The translations under genes and the position numbers were made by a program. Under the pieces are notes generated by a model. It made no database searches and was not told the DNA's origin. It was given only the letters and a program-made list of their open reading frames with translations. A stretch of DNA of 64,000 bases from Palsa-504 sp963795795 (GTDB lineage: Bacteria > Actinomycetota > Actinomycetes > Streptosporangiales > Streptosporangiaceae): the NCBI GenBank assembly GCA_963795795.1, contig CAWCJS010000012.1:5549-69548 (forward strand), given 5' to 3'. Below, one piece after another: positions 9,569 through 16,838 of the stretch; the first letter of the stretch is position 1, and the number at the start of each line of letters is the position of its first letter.

Positions 9569-9865
9569 TTACAAGGACACGGCGCGTGCCTCGTAGATGG
9601 AAAGCTCGGGCGGGCTAGCGGCGAGGGCCGAGATCTCCTGTACGAACGCACCCAATGCAGGCACCCGGAAATGTGCCCGCAGCGCGTCAGCGTCGGCCCA
9701 CTGCTCGACAAACACAAGCCGCAGCGCGTCTTCACAATCACGGTGCACGGCGTGCGCCAGGCACCCCGGTTCCTGCCGGGAGCGGTGTACGTGGGCAATG
9801 CTGAGCTCAAGGACCTGGTCAATGGTGTCCGGTCGAGCCTGAACACTGGCCGTGACAATAAGCAC
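9569..9865 (-). CDS. antibiotic biosynthesis monooxygenase (ABM) domain protein
   Basis: A 98-residue single-domain protein. LIVTASVQARPDTIDQVLELS, SRQEPGCLAHAVHRD, RLVFVEQWADADALRAHF and VPALGAFVQEISALAA follow the ferredoxin-like ABM fold, where the EPGC and VEQW segments are most conserved. Such proteins dimerise and are usually annotated as putative quinol monooxygenases; many have no known substrate. The start is GTG 9865 with only a weak ribosome site. It lies convergent to nothing and behind the kelch-like gene with a 132-base gap, so it may have its own promoter. Confidence 0.8.
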   Translation of the reverse strand: MLIVTASVQARPDTIDQVLELSIAHVHRSRQEPGCLAHAVHRDCEDALRLVFVEQWADADALRAHFRVPALGAFVQEISALAASPPELSIYEARAVSL

Positions 9866-10012
9866 GGCTGAACGATAACACCTGAAGGCCAGTCCGACCC
9901 TGCGACGCCAACGCGCCCATGGTCACTTAGCGTGAGATTGGCGAGTAGGTCGGGATCTTAAGAAGGATGACAGCGAAGGGCCGCGACCTGGCAGGACGAT
10001 GCTCTGCCGTGG

Positions 10013-10100
10013 TTATCCACATTTCCACAGGCTCGGCCATCCACAGCTTTACCGGCACTGAACTGGGAGTTTGCCGGAATTATCCACAAGCTTGTGCACA
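10013..10100. promoter_or_regulatory. cluster of DnaA-box-like sequences
   Basis: Two perfect TTATCCACA boxes (10013-10021 and 10080-10088) lie on the plus strand. Between and after them are near-boxes TTTCCACAG (10022-10030), CATCCACAG (10038-10046) and TTGTGCACA (10092-10100). All five point the same way within 90 bases. TTATCCACA is the canonical high-affinity DnaA 9-mer, and such density by chance is unlikely in DNA this GC-rich. No dnaA, dnaN or plasmid replication gene is adjacent, so a chromosomal origin is not indicated; DnaA titration or DnaA-regulated transcription of the genes to the right is possible. Confidence 0.6.
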
Positions 10101-10207
10101 GGGCGTTATCCTAGCTGGTCAAGGGTTACAGGGTACGCATGAGCCTAGGGAGAACGGCAGTGAAATCGCCTCATCCCTCCTGCCCGGGTGGGCGGAAGGT
10201 GGCTGTC

Positions 10208-10225
10208 ATGCGTAGCGTCTGCTAA
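10208..10225 (+). CDS. possible five-residue leader peptide MRSVC
   Basis: ATG 10208 is preceded by GGAAGG with eight bases spacing and is followed by CGT AGC GTC TGC and TAA at 10223-10225. A strong hairpin (10234-10270) starts eight bases after the stop, and a Cys-rich protein gene follows at 10303. This is the layout of an attenuation leader in which a ribosome stalling on the last codons would alter folding downstream. It is too short for any statistical support, so it is offered on layout alone. Confidence 0.3.
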   Translation: MRSVC

Positions 10226-10233
10226 CCAACGAT

Positions 10234-10270
10234 GGTCCCGGCCAGGTGTTCGCAGCACGCGGCCGGGACC
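10234..10270 (+). promoter_or_regulatory. hairpin with perfect 10-bp stem in a gene leader
   Basis: GGTCCCGGCC at 10234-10243 pairs perfectly with GGCCGGGACC at 10261-10270 around a 17-base loop. It is not followed by a run of T, so it is not a classical Rho-independent terminator, though actinomycete terminators often lack one. Its place between the putative leader peptide and the ribosome site of the 10303 gene suggests control of that gene. Confidence 0.55.
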
Positions 10271-10302
10271 TTATGTCGGACCAACTTCAGGAGGAAGCCG
10301 AC

Positions 10303-10644
10303 ATGGACAGTATGGCAGGTGCCGGGCTGGTCGTGACGTCCCAGGAAACGGGACCTGAACAGCAAACGGCCAGTTCCCCTATGGCGCTGGCGGAACCACT
10401 GGCGCCCGCGCAGCGCGACCGGCTTCGGCCGCTGGAGGTAGCTCAGTGCTCAATGTGCGGCATCGCGCTCCCGCTCGGCCTGCTGGTGCCTGATGGCGGC
10501 GACGGATGCGCCGACATCCGCTGGTACTGCAAGGACGCTAGGTCGTGCACCGAACGCTGGACCAGCACCGGTCCGCCGCAGCGTGCCCCTGCGCCAGCGG
10601 TTCCCGACACTGCCTTCGCGGGCGCTGAGGAACCGGCGGCCTGA
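10303..10644 (+). CDS. small Cys-rich protein of unknown function
   Basis: A 113-residue protein. ATG 10303 is chosen because AGGAGGA lies seven bases ahead; the frame is open further upstream but overlaps the hairpin. The N-terminal half is low-complexity (Gln, Thr, Pro, Ala) and the middle carries a compact cysteine cluster: CSMCG, then GCAD, WYCKD and SCTERW within about 35 residues, which looks like a small zinc-binding knuckle. The tail is Pro/Ala-rich. I do not recognise a family. Its leader holds the DnaA-box cluster, a possible leader peptide and a strong hairpin, so it is probably regulated after transcription begins. The next gene starts 57 bases downstream on the same strand. Confidence 0.6.
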   Translation: MDSMAGAGLVVTSQETGPEQQTASSPMALAEPLAPAQRDRLRPLEVAQCSMCGIALPLGLLVPDGGDGCADIRWYCKDARSCTERWTSTGPPQRAPAPAVPDTAFAGAEEPAA

Positions 10645-10701
10645 TGCGGCGCTGGCCGAAGCTGGCGGCCTCCATCCTTATGCACCGCTTATCCTGAGGT
10701 C

Positions 10702-12099
10702 GTGCGTAGTCCGTACTGGCTACGAGCGAGCAGACCATGGAGTAAGCGGCGGGTGGCCCTTATCGGCCTTGCGGTTTGCGTCGGCATTACCGCTCTGACG
10801 TTGCCTGCGTGGATCGGCTCGGTGTTGTCACACAAGCCGACGTTGCGGCTCGGCTCGACGGGCAGCGCCGTTAGGACGCTCCAGACCCGGCTGAACGTGT
10901 GGAACGTCCTGCCCCATGTCGCCGTTGATGGTGACTTCGGCCCGGCGGTCAAGTTTGCCGTCGAGGAGTTCCAGGCGGCCGAAGGCTTGTCCGCTGGCGG
11001 TGTCGTCGGGCCGGCCACCTGGGCGGACCTGCTGAGGACTCCCCCACCTGGGCCGCTGGCCATCACCGTGTCTGGCGTCGTGGATTCCAGACTCGAAGCG
11101 CTCTTGACCGATGGTGGGCCAGATGACGGCACGCCCGGCTATTACATGTCACGCAGCGCTGCTCTGACGGCGGCAGCGGCGGGCACCGATAACCGGCGGT
11201 TTTACCAGCTAGGTGAATTGCTAGTCCGGGACGGGCTCGCCGATACCATTATCAATCTCAGTCGCGAGATGAACGGCTCGTGGTACGAGTGGAGCGAACA
11301 GCACGCGTCGCCAGCCGAACCCGATGCCTTCATCCTGGCCTGGCGGCAAGTCGTTACGACGATGCGCTCGGTGCCCGGTCAGCATTTCAAGTTCTTGTGG
11401 ACCATTTTCCCCAAGGGGGCCGCGGTAGCCGAGGGTTGGCCCGGCAGCGCTTACGTCGACTACGTGGGCACCGACATCTTCGACTGGTACGGCGGCCCGC
11501 ACGACACGTACCCTCACACCGCAGCTGGCGCGCTCGACTGGGCTCTCCACTGGGAGCAAGACCTGACGGCCAGACCAGGTGGGCTGGACTGGATAGTCCA
11601 GTTCTCCAGGCTTACGGGCAAGCCCATCATCATCCCCGAGTGGGGCCTGGACTTCCACAAATTCGGCGGTAAGGATGACACGTATTTCCTGACCCACATG
11701 ACGGCGTGGCTGATCGCTCATCACGCGATCGGCCTTTACTGGGTCGGGGGTCACGTTACTGCGTCCGGCTGGCCAGGCGGTCCGTTGATAGCAAACCAGG
11801 GCGCCGCGGCGCAACACAACACCCCTGGAGAGGTAAGCGGCCTAGGGCAGCTACTGGGCGGACATTTGCAGTACGCCGGTGTCTACCTGGATGACCACGA
11901 GCCCATTACGGATGCCACGGCCCAGCCTATCCTGGCTCCGTGGGAAAAAGCCGACTACCAGCTGGTCCTGAGCGTCGATATCATTCCGGACCCGCCTGCC
12001 ATCAGGTCCTATTCCGGCCCGCCCGAACCCGGGAACCAGCCTTACCAGCTGGCCAACTACCCCGACGCGGTAGTGGCGCTACAGCAAGGACTCGGATGA
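10702..12099 (+). CDS. secreted or membrane-anchored peptidoglycan-binding GH26-like glycosidase
   Basis: A 465-residue protein. Residues 17-40 form a signal anchor (VALIGLAVCVGITALTLPAW). Residues about 50-115 are a peptidoglycan-binding domain (LRLGSTGSAVRTLQTRLN, VDGDFGPAVKFAVEEFQ). The rest resembles a GH26 TIM barrel: INLSREMNGSWYEW holds the likely acid/base Glu after the Arg-Glu-Met-Asn pattern, and KPIIIPEWGLD the likely nucleophile Glu. GH26 enzymes cut beta-mannan or related beta-glycans. The start is GTG 10702, with only GAGG four bases ahead; an alternative is not obvious. The export signal and wall-binding domain place it outside the membrane. The GH130/GT block at 38.9-46.5 kb is also glycan-related but is not linked to it. 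Confidence 0.75.
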   Translation: MRSPYWLRASRPWSKRRVALIGLAVCVGITALTLPAWIGSVLSHKPTLRLGSTGSAVRTLQTRLNVWNVLPHVAVDGDFGPAVKFAVEEFQAAEGLSAGGVVGPATWADLLRTPPPGPLAITVSGVVDSRLEALLTDGGPDDGTPGYYMSRSAALTAAAAGTDNRRFYQLGELLVRDGLADTIINLSREMNGSWYEWSEQHASPAEPDAFILAWRQVVTTMRSVPGQHFKFLWTIFPKGAAVAEGWPGSAYVDYVGTDIFDWYGGPHDTYPHTAAGALDWALHWEQDLTARPGGLDWIVQFSRLTGKPIIIPEWGLDFHKFGGKDDTYFLTHMTAWLIAHHAIGLYWVGGHVTASGWPGGPLIANQGAAAQHNTPGEVSGLGQLLGGHLQYAGVYLDDHEPITDATAQPILAPWEKADYQLVLSVDIIPDPPAIRSYSGPPEPGNQPYQLANYPDAVVALQQGLG

Positions 12100-12101
12100 T
12101 C

Positions 12102-12260
12102 ATGAGCACCTGGATCGAAACCCCGCGGCTGGTCATCCGCACCTTCGAGCCTCGCGACGCCGAGGCGTGGATCGCGCTGGTCAACGACCCGGCGGTCACC
12201 GGGCTCGACGGCCTGAAAAAGTACGTCGCGGACCGGGAATGGTGGAGCCCGCCTAGTTAA
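12102..12260 (+). pseudogene. GNAT acetyltransferase reduced to its two ends
   Basis: A 52-residue frame beginning at ATG 12102 reads WIETPRLVIRTFEPRDAEAW, then VNDPAVTG, and jumps directly to LDGLKKYVADREWWSPPS. These are the first 32 and last 20 residues of a RimJ/RimL-type GNAT; compare LETPRLIIRTFEPRDAEPY and LADLKKYAAERQWWQPP in the intact gene at 1780-2328. About 120 codons, including the whole acetyl-CoA site, are missing, yet the frame is kept. It starts two bases after the glycosidase stop. It cannot be an acetyltransferase; whether the micro-protein is made is unknown. Confidence 0.8.
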
Positions 12261-12270
12261 GCAGGCGTGG

Positions 12271-12474
12271 CTACTTGCTCGGCTGCGGCACGGTCACGGT
12301 GCAGTTGACCTTCGGGTTCACGCCCACGTAGTTGAGCGGACCGGCCAGGATCGTCACCGCGATGGTGCCGGCCTGGGTACAGCTGCTGATAGATCCGCTG
12401 TAATAGCCGCGCTGCCCGCCAGCAATGGCGCCGATGATCAGCCAGATAACAAGCAGACCCGCTGGGATGTGCAT
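12271..12474 (-). CDS. small membrane protein of unknown function
   Basis: A 67-residue protein with one N-terminal hydrophobic segment (GLLVIWLIIGAIAGG, residues 5-20), a short SCTQAGTIAVTILAGPLNYVG stretch and a Thr/Val-rich tail with a second cysteine (KVNCTVTVPQ). AGGAGGG lies six bases before ATG 12474, a very good start. It looks like a membrane-anchored protein with an extracytoplasmic domain that could carry one disulfide. I know of no named family. It is convergent with the GNAT remnant and lies 40 bases behind the acyl-CoA dehydrogenase stop, on the same strand. Confidence 0.65.
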   Translation of the reverse strand: MHIPAGLLVIWLIIGAIAGGQRGYYSGSISSCTQAGTIAVTILAGPLNYVGVNPKVNCTVTVPQPSK

Positions 12475-12514
12475 CCCGCCCTCCTACTAGAAGAATAGCT
12501 CCGCGCTGCGGTGC

Positions 12515-13642
12515 CTAATCCGTGGCGTCCTTCAGCAGCAAGCTGGCGGCGATCTCGCGGTGCGCGGCCGGGGTGCCCAGCATGACCTCGGCGGACTTGG
12601 CCCGGCGGTAGTACAGGTGGGCGTCGTGGTCCCAGGTGAAGCCGATGCCGCCGTGAATCTGGATGTTCGACGCGGCGACGTGGAAGTAGGCCTCGGAGCA
12701 GAAGGCCTTGGCGAGGCTGGCGATCAGCGGCAGGTCGGCGCCGCCGTCGGCCGCCTCCCAGGCCGCGCGGTACGCGGCGGACCGGGCGGACTCGACCTCG
12801 AGCAGCATGTCCGCGCACAGGTGCTTGATCGCCTGGAAGCCGCCGATCGCCCGGCCGAATTGATGCCGGACCTTGGCGTACGCCACCGCCATGTCCAGGC
12901 AGCGCTGCGCCCCGCCGACCTGCTCCGCAGCCAGCGCGAGCACACCACCACGAACCGCCTGCGCCACGATCTCCGGGGCCGCGCCGAGCTGGCCCACGAG
13001 CCGGGCCGGGGTTCGGTTGAACGTGAGCACGGCTTGCTTGCGGGTCAGGTCGATCGTCTGCATCGCCTGGCGGGACAGGCCCGGCGCGTCACCGCCGACC
13101 GCGAACAGCGCGGGCCCGCCGTCGGACGAGGCGGCGACGAGGACCAGATCCGCGATCATCCCGTCGAGCACGAACGACTTGCGGCCGTCCAGGAGGTATT
13201 TTTCACCGGAACGCCGCGCCGTGACGCCGAACTCGTCCGGGGCCCACTCGCCGTCGTCCTCCGGCACGGCTAGCGTGGCGATCGTCTGGCCGGACGCTAT
13301 CAGCGGCAGCAGATCCGTTCGGGCAATGGGGTCTTCGCAGGCCAGCAGCGCCCAGGTCGCGAGTACGGCGCTGGCCAGGTACGGCGCGCACAGCAGCGCC
13401 GCGCCCATCTCCTCGCAGACGATCAGCTGCTCTACCGGCCCGCAGCCTGCGCCGCCGTATTTCTCCGGGATGGTGAGCCCGGCGAGCCCGAGCTGGCCGA
13501 GCTGGGCCCAGACCGCCGGGTCGTAGCCGGCCTCGGTGGCCATCAGCCGCCGTACCTCGCTGAGCGGCGATTTCTCCGCCAGGAACCGCCGGACCATGGC
13601 GCGCAGGTCCTGCTGCTCATCGGTAAAGACAAAAGTTGGCAT
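12515..13642 (-). CDS. acyl-CoA dehydrogenase
   Basis: A 375-residue FAD enzyme that oxidises an acyl-CoA to the 2-enoyl-CoA. MPTFVFTDEQQDLRAMVRRF opens the helical N-terminal domain; GLAGLTIPEKYGGAGCGPVEQ and VCEEMGAALL follow. The middle beta domain has ATLAVPEDDGEW and DLVLVAAS. The C-terminal domain has LAAEQVGGAQRCLDMAVAYAKVRHQFGRAIGGFQAIKH and IQIHGGIGFTWDHDAHLYYRRAK, the best-conserved family blocks. The substrate chain cannot be inferred. ATG 13642 matches the family start; a longer frame to 13702 reads into the divergent gene. It faces the CoA-transferase gene at 13693 with about 50 bases between starts, so the two probably share a control region. Confidence 0.92.
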   Translation of the reverse strand: MPTFVFTDEQQDLRAMVRRFLAEKSPLSEVRRLMATEAGYDPAVWAQLGQLGLAGLTIPEKYGGAGCGPVEQLIVCEEMGAALLCAPYLASAVLATWALLACEDPIARTDLLPLIASGQTIATLAVPEDDGEWAPDEFGVTARRSGEKYLLDGRKSFVLDGMIADLVLVAASSDGGPALFAVGGDAPGLSRQAMQTIDLTRKQAVLTFNRTPARLVGQLGAAPEIVAQAVRGGVLALAAEQVGGAQRCLDMAVAYAKVRHQFGRAIGGFQAIKHLCADMLLEVESARSAAYRAAWEAADGGADLPLIASLAKAFCSEAYFHVAASNIQIHGGIGFTWDHDAHLYYRRAKSAEVMLGTPAAHREIAASLLLKDATD

Positions 13643-13692
13643 AACGGCCGGGCTTCCTGTTCCCGCGTCTCTTTTTTGGCATCCTGACATGC

Positions 13693-14916
13693 ATGCCCTC
13701 ATCCCGTGAAGGCGCAGCTGCCGGTCCGCTCGACGGGGTACGCGTGCTTGACCTCTCCTCGGTGGTGATGGGTCCGCTGGCGACTCAGATCCTCGGTGAC
13801 CTGGGTGCCGACGTGATCACCGTGGAGAGCCGGGACGGTGACATCAACCGGGTGATGGGTCCCGGACCGCTTCGCGGCTTGTCCGGCGTCTCGTTGAACT
13901 TGCTACGTAATAAGCGCAACATCTCTCTCGACATCGCGCACCCGGACGGCCGGGCCGCGCTGCTGCGGGTCGCGGCTGGCTGCGACGTGTTCGTCACGAA
14001 CCTGCGGCCGGGATCGGTCGCCCGACTTCGCTTGCGCTACCCGGATGTCGCAGCCGTTCGGCCGGACGTGATCTACTGCCAGGCGCACGGGTTCCCGTCG
14101 GACAGCCCGCAGGCGGACGCGCCCGCGTTCGATGACATCATCCAGGCCGCCAGCGGGGTGCCTGACGTGATGCGCCGGTCGAACGGCCGATCCGAGATGA
14201 TGCCGACGCTGCTCGCCGACAAGGTGTCCGGGCTGGTGCTGGCCTACTCGATCATCGCCGCGCTGTTCCACCGAGCGAGAACCGGCGAGGGCCAGCAGGT
14301 GGAGGTGCCGATGGCCGATGCGATGCTCGCCTTCCTGCTGGTCGAGCACGGCGGTAGCGCCATTCCCCGGCCGCCCCGGGGCCCGGCCGGGTATCAGCGC
14401 ATCCTCACTCCGGAGCGCGGGGCGCTGCAGACGGCCGACGGCTGGATGGCGGTGATGCCGCACCGGGAAGCCCACTGGGCGGCGCTGCTGCGCGCCGCGG
14501 GTTACGACGAGATGGTCGGGGACCCTAGGCTGTCCAACCGTGCGCTGGCGCGGGAACCGGGCTTCGGCTACGCCACGCTCAGCCGGGTGCTCGCCACGAA
14601 AACCACCGCCCAATGGTTGGCTCTGTGCGCGGACGCGGGGATTCCGGCCGCGGCGGCGCCCGGGCTGGACGAGCTCATCGATGCGCTGCCCGAGGACGAG
14701 CATCCGGACGCCGGGCGGTACAAGGTAATCCCGCCGCCGACCCGGTTCTCGGCGACCCCGGCCGCGGTGCGACGGCCGGCGCCGCTGGCCGGGCAGCACA
14801 CCCGTGAGGTACTGGCCGAGGCCGGGCTGACCGAGGAAGAGATTACGCAGCTAGCCGAGGCGGGGGTACTTACCGAAGATCGGGCTGGTCCAGGAAGGCG
14901 AGAACCTGCTGGTTGA
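13693..14916 (+). CDS. CaiB/BaiF family (type III) CoA-transferase
   Basis: A 407-residue enzyme that moves CoA between acids. GPLDGVRVLDLSSVVMGPLATQILGDLGADVITVE is the standard N-terminus; NKRNISLDIAHPDGRAAL, CDVFVTNLRPGS and RPDVIYCQAHGF follow. The catalytic Asp of the family is expected in the GFPSDSPQADAPAFDDIIQAASG region, where APAFDDIIQA aligns with the usual aYD.iiQA block. The C-terminal part includes GEGQQVEVPMADAMLAF and the GIPAAAAP helix. ATG 13693 is close to the acyl-CoA dehydrogenase start on the other strand. Its 3' end overlaps the convergent alpha/beta hydrolase gene by 47 bases. Together with the neighbours it suggests activation and beta-oxidation of an organic acid. 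Confidence 0.92.
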   Translation: MPSSREGAAAGPLDGVRVLDLSSVVMGPLATQILGDLGADVITVESRDGDINRVMGPGPLRGLSGVSLNLLRNKRNISLDIAHPDGRAALLRVAAGCDVFVTNLRPGSVARLRLRYPDVAAVRPDVIYCQAHGFPSDSPQADAPAFDDIIQAASGVPDVMRRSNGRSEMMPTLLADKVSGLVLAYSIIAALFHRARTGEGQQVEVPMADAMLAFLLVEHGGSAIPRPPRGPAGYQRILTPERGALQTADGWMAVMPHREAHWAALLRAAGYDEMVGDPRLSNRALAREPGFGYATLSRVLATKTTAQWLALCADAGIPAAAAPGLDELIDALPEDEHPDAGRYKVIPPPTRFSATPAAVRRPAPLAGQHTREVLAEAGLTEEEITQLAEAGVLTEDRAGPGRREPAG

Positions 14917-15595
14917 ACAGATCCGGCTGGTCGACGTTGGAGGCGTGGCCTGCGTCTGGGATCACCGCGTGCACGGCGTTCGGGAGTTTCGTCGCCATGT
15001 ACTCGGCCGCGCCGAGGTAATCCTTGTCCCGCGCGCCGACCAGCACGAGCGCCGGGATCGTGATCGTTGGGAGCGCGTCGATCACGCGCGCGTCGCGCTG
15101 GGTGAGGATGCCGCGGGCGGCTCGCGCCAGGCCGGGCCTCGAGTCGCGGTCCAGGCGGTCGGCGGTGGCCATGGCTCGCTCATTCCACTGCTGACGCGCT
15201 TCGTCGCGACGGTAGCCCGGGCCGGTGTCGCACAGGACTAGCCCGGCGACCCGGTCCGGGTGTGCCAGGCAGAACTGCAGCGACAGGAACCCGCCGAGGG
15301 ACAGTCCGCCGGCCACTACGCGCGCGATCCCGCACGCGTCGAGCAGCGCGGCCATGTCCGCCACGCTGGCTTCGGCGGAGTAGTGCGCCGGGTCGTCCCC
15401 TGCGTCGGTTTTGCCGTGACCGCGTATGTCCCAGGTGACGACTGGCCGCGCTGTTGCGAGCGCGCTGATGTTCGGGTCCCACATCGTCGAGGATGCGGAG
15501 AAGCCGTGCGTGAGCAGGAGGGGCGTGGCGCCGTTCTCTGGTCCGAAGGTCTGGTAGTTGATGCGGACGCCGTCGTCTCGGTCGAGATAAGTCAC
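14870..15595 (-). CDS. alpha/beta-fold hydrolase
   Basis: A 241-residue hydrolase. PLLLTHGFSASSTMWDPN carries the oxyanion-hole HGF, VVTWDIRGHGKTD the following strand, VVAGGLSLGGFLSLQF the nucleophile elbow with Ser in GLSLGG, ALVLVGARDKDY the Asp strand, and IPDAGHASNVDQPD the catalytic His. All members of the triad are present. GTG 15595 has GAGAGG eight bases ahead and matches the family start. Its first 416 bases lie inside the open frame of the upstream acyl-CoA dehydrogenase gene, whose stop seems to have been lost. The gene is third in a minus-strand operon after the enoyl-CoA hydratase and acyl-CoA dehydrogenase, so it may be a thioesterase or enol-lactone-type hydrolase of that pathway. 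Confidence 0.9.
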   Translation of the reverse strand: MTYLDRDDGVRINYQTFGPENGATPLLLTHGFSASSTMWDPNISALATARPVVTWDIRGHGKTDAGDDPAHYSAEASVADMAALLDACGIARVVAGGLSLGGFLSLQFCLAHPDRVAGLVLCDTGPGYRRDEARQQWNERAMATADRLDRDSRPGLARAARGILTQRDARVIDALPTITIPALVLVGARDKDYLGAAEYMATKLPNAVHAVIPDAGHASNVDQPDLFNQQVLAFLDQPDLR

Positions 15596-16838
15596 GGGGC
15601 ACCTCTCGGAAGGGCAGATCCCGGCTGGGGTCGGGCTCCCTGGGCAGGCCGAGGATGCGTTCACCGATGATCGTTCGCTGGATCTGGTCGGTGCCGCCGG
15701 CGATGGAGATGCCCGGCACGGAGAGGAAGATCTCGGCGATCGTCCCGTCGAGCGGCGATCCGGGCCCGGTCAGCATGCCGTGCGGCCCGGCGATCAGCGC
15801 GTGGACCCGCGCCGCCTGGCGGGCGATGACGCTGCTGGCCAGCTTGCCCAGCGAGCCTTCCGGCCCTGGGGGCCGACCCGCGGCCCGGGCGGCGGCGGCG
15901 CGCTCGGCTGTCCATTTTGCCGACCACGCAAGCTCCACCAGCCGGGCGATCTCCTGGCGGACCAGCGGGTCGCCGGCCACTTGATGTGCGATGGCCCGGC
16001 TGGTGACCAGATCCGGGCGGCCTGCGCGCTGCGGGTACCACTTGTGCGGCTCGCTGACCGCCGTCCGCTCCGCGATCGCCTCCTGCCAGGTCCGCCCAGT
16101 CGGGTTGGCCGGCGCCGGGCCTGGCCGGGACGCGGCGAGGCGGCGCTCGTGCGCGAGGATCGACAGCGCGACCGTCCAGCCGCCGCCCTGCTCCCCTATT
16201 AGGTAACCCGCCGGGACCTTGGCCTCGTCCAGGAACACCTCGTTGAACGAGGCGTGCCCGTTCATCTGCCGCAGCGGGCGCACCTCGACGCCGGGCTGGC
16301 GCATCGGCAGGACGAAGCAGGTGATGCCGCGGTGCTTGGGCACGCTGGCGTCGGTGCGGGCCAGCAGCAGCCCGAAGTCCGCGGTCGCCGCTCCGGTCGA
16401 CCAGACCTTCTGCCCGGTCACCAGCCACCCGTCCTCGACCGCCTCGGCCCGGGTGGTCAGCCCGGCCAGGTCCGAGCCCGCGCCTGGCTCGCTGAAGAGC
16501 TGGCACCAGGTGATCTCGCCGGTGACGGTGCGCCTGATGAAGTGCTCCCGGAGCGCGTCGGTGCCGTGCTCGATGAGCACCGGGCCGGCCAGGCCCACGC
16601 CGACGCCTTCGGCCGGGCCGGGGACTCCTCTGCTGGTTAGTTCGTGGGTCACTTGCGCGGCTAGGCCGGGTGGTAGGGAGCGGCCGCACCAGGGGTTCGG
16701 CCAGGCGGGGCACGCCCAGCCGGCGTCGGCCAGCAGTTCCCGCCAGTGGACCAGGCTCAGCTCCGGATCCCAGTTGGCCTCGATCCAGCGTCGCAGTTCT
16801 TCGAGCACGCCGGCTGTGTCCGGAGTGGCCGTGGTCAC
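15180..16838 (-). CDS. acyl-CoA dehydrogenase with an anomalous 3' extension
   Basis: The first about 410 codons are a complete acyl-CoA dehydrogenase: WIEANWDPELSLVHWRELLADAGWA, WCQLFSEPGAGSDLAGL, GWLVTGQKVWSTGA, NGHASFNEVFLDEAKVPAGYLIG, and near the end IAGGTDQIQRTIIGERILGLPREPDPSRDLPF. Family members normally stop just after that last block, around 15600. Here the frame runs on for about 140 codons of Arg-rich sequence that is the hydrolase gene read in a different frame. The likeliest explanation is loss of the stop codon by a one-base indel near the hydrolase GTG, or a sequencing error there. The start overlaps the enoyl-CoA hydratase stop (ATGA at 16835-16838), which indicates translational coupling. 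Confidence 0.85.
   Translation of the reverse strand: MTTATPDTAGVLEELRRWIEANWDPELSLVHWRELLADAGWACPAWPNPWCGRSLPPGLAAQVTHELTSRGVPGPAEGVGVGLAGPVLIEHGTDALREHFIRRTVTGEITWCQLFSEPGAGSDLAGLTTRAEAVEDGWLVTGQKVWSTGAATADFGLLLARTDASVPKHRGITCFVLPMRQPGVEVRPLRQMNGHASFNEVFLDEAKVPAGYLIGEQGGGWTVALSILAHERRLAASRPGPAPANPTGRTWQEAIAERTAVSEPHKWYPQRAGRPDLVTSRAIAHQVAGDPLVRQEIARLVELAWSAKWTAERAAAARAAGRPPGPEGSLGKLASSVIARQAARVHALIAGPHGMLTGPGSPLDGTIAEIFLSVPGISIAGGTDQIQRTIIGERILGLPREPDPSRDLPFREVPRDLSRPRRRRPHQLPDLRTRERRHAPPAHARLLRILDDVGPEHQRARNSAASRHLGHTRSRQNRRRGRPGALLRRSQRGGHGRAARRVRDRARSGRRTVPRRVPVAAVLPGTPGPGRRASPVRHRPGLPSRRSASAVE

Noticed and set aside
10013..10100. chromosomal oriC at the DnaA-box cluster
   Set aside because: dnaA, dnaN, recF, gyrB and rpmH are all absent from the surroundings, and only about five boxes are present where actinomycete origins usually have many more.
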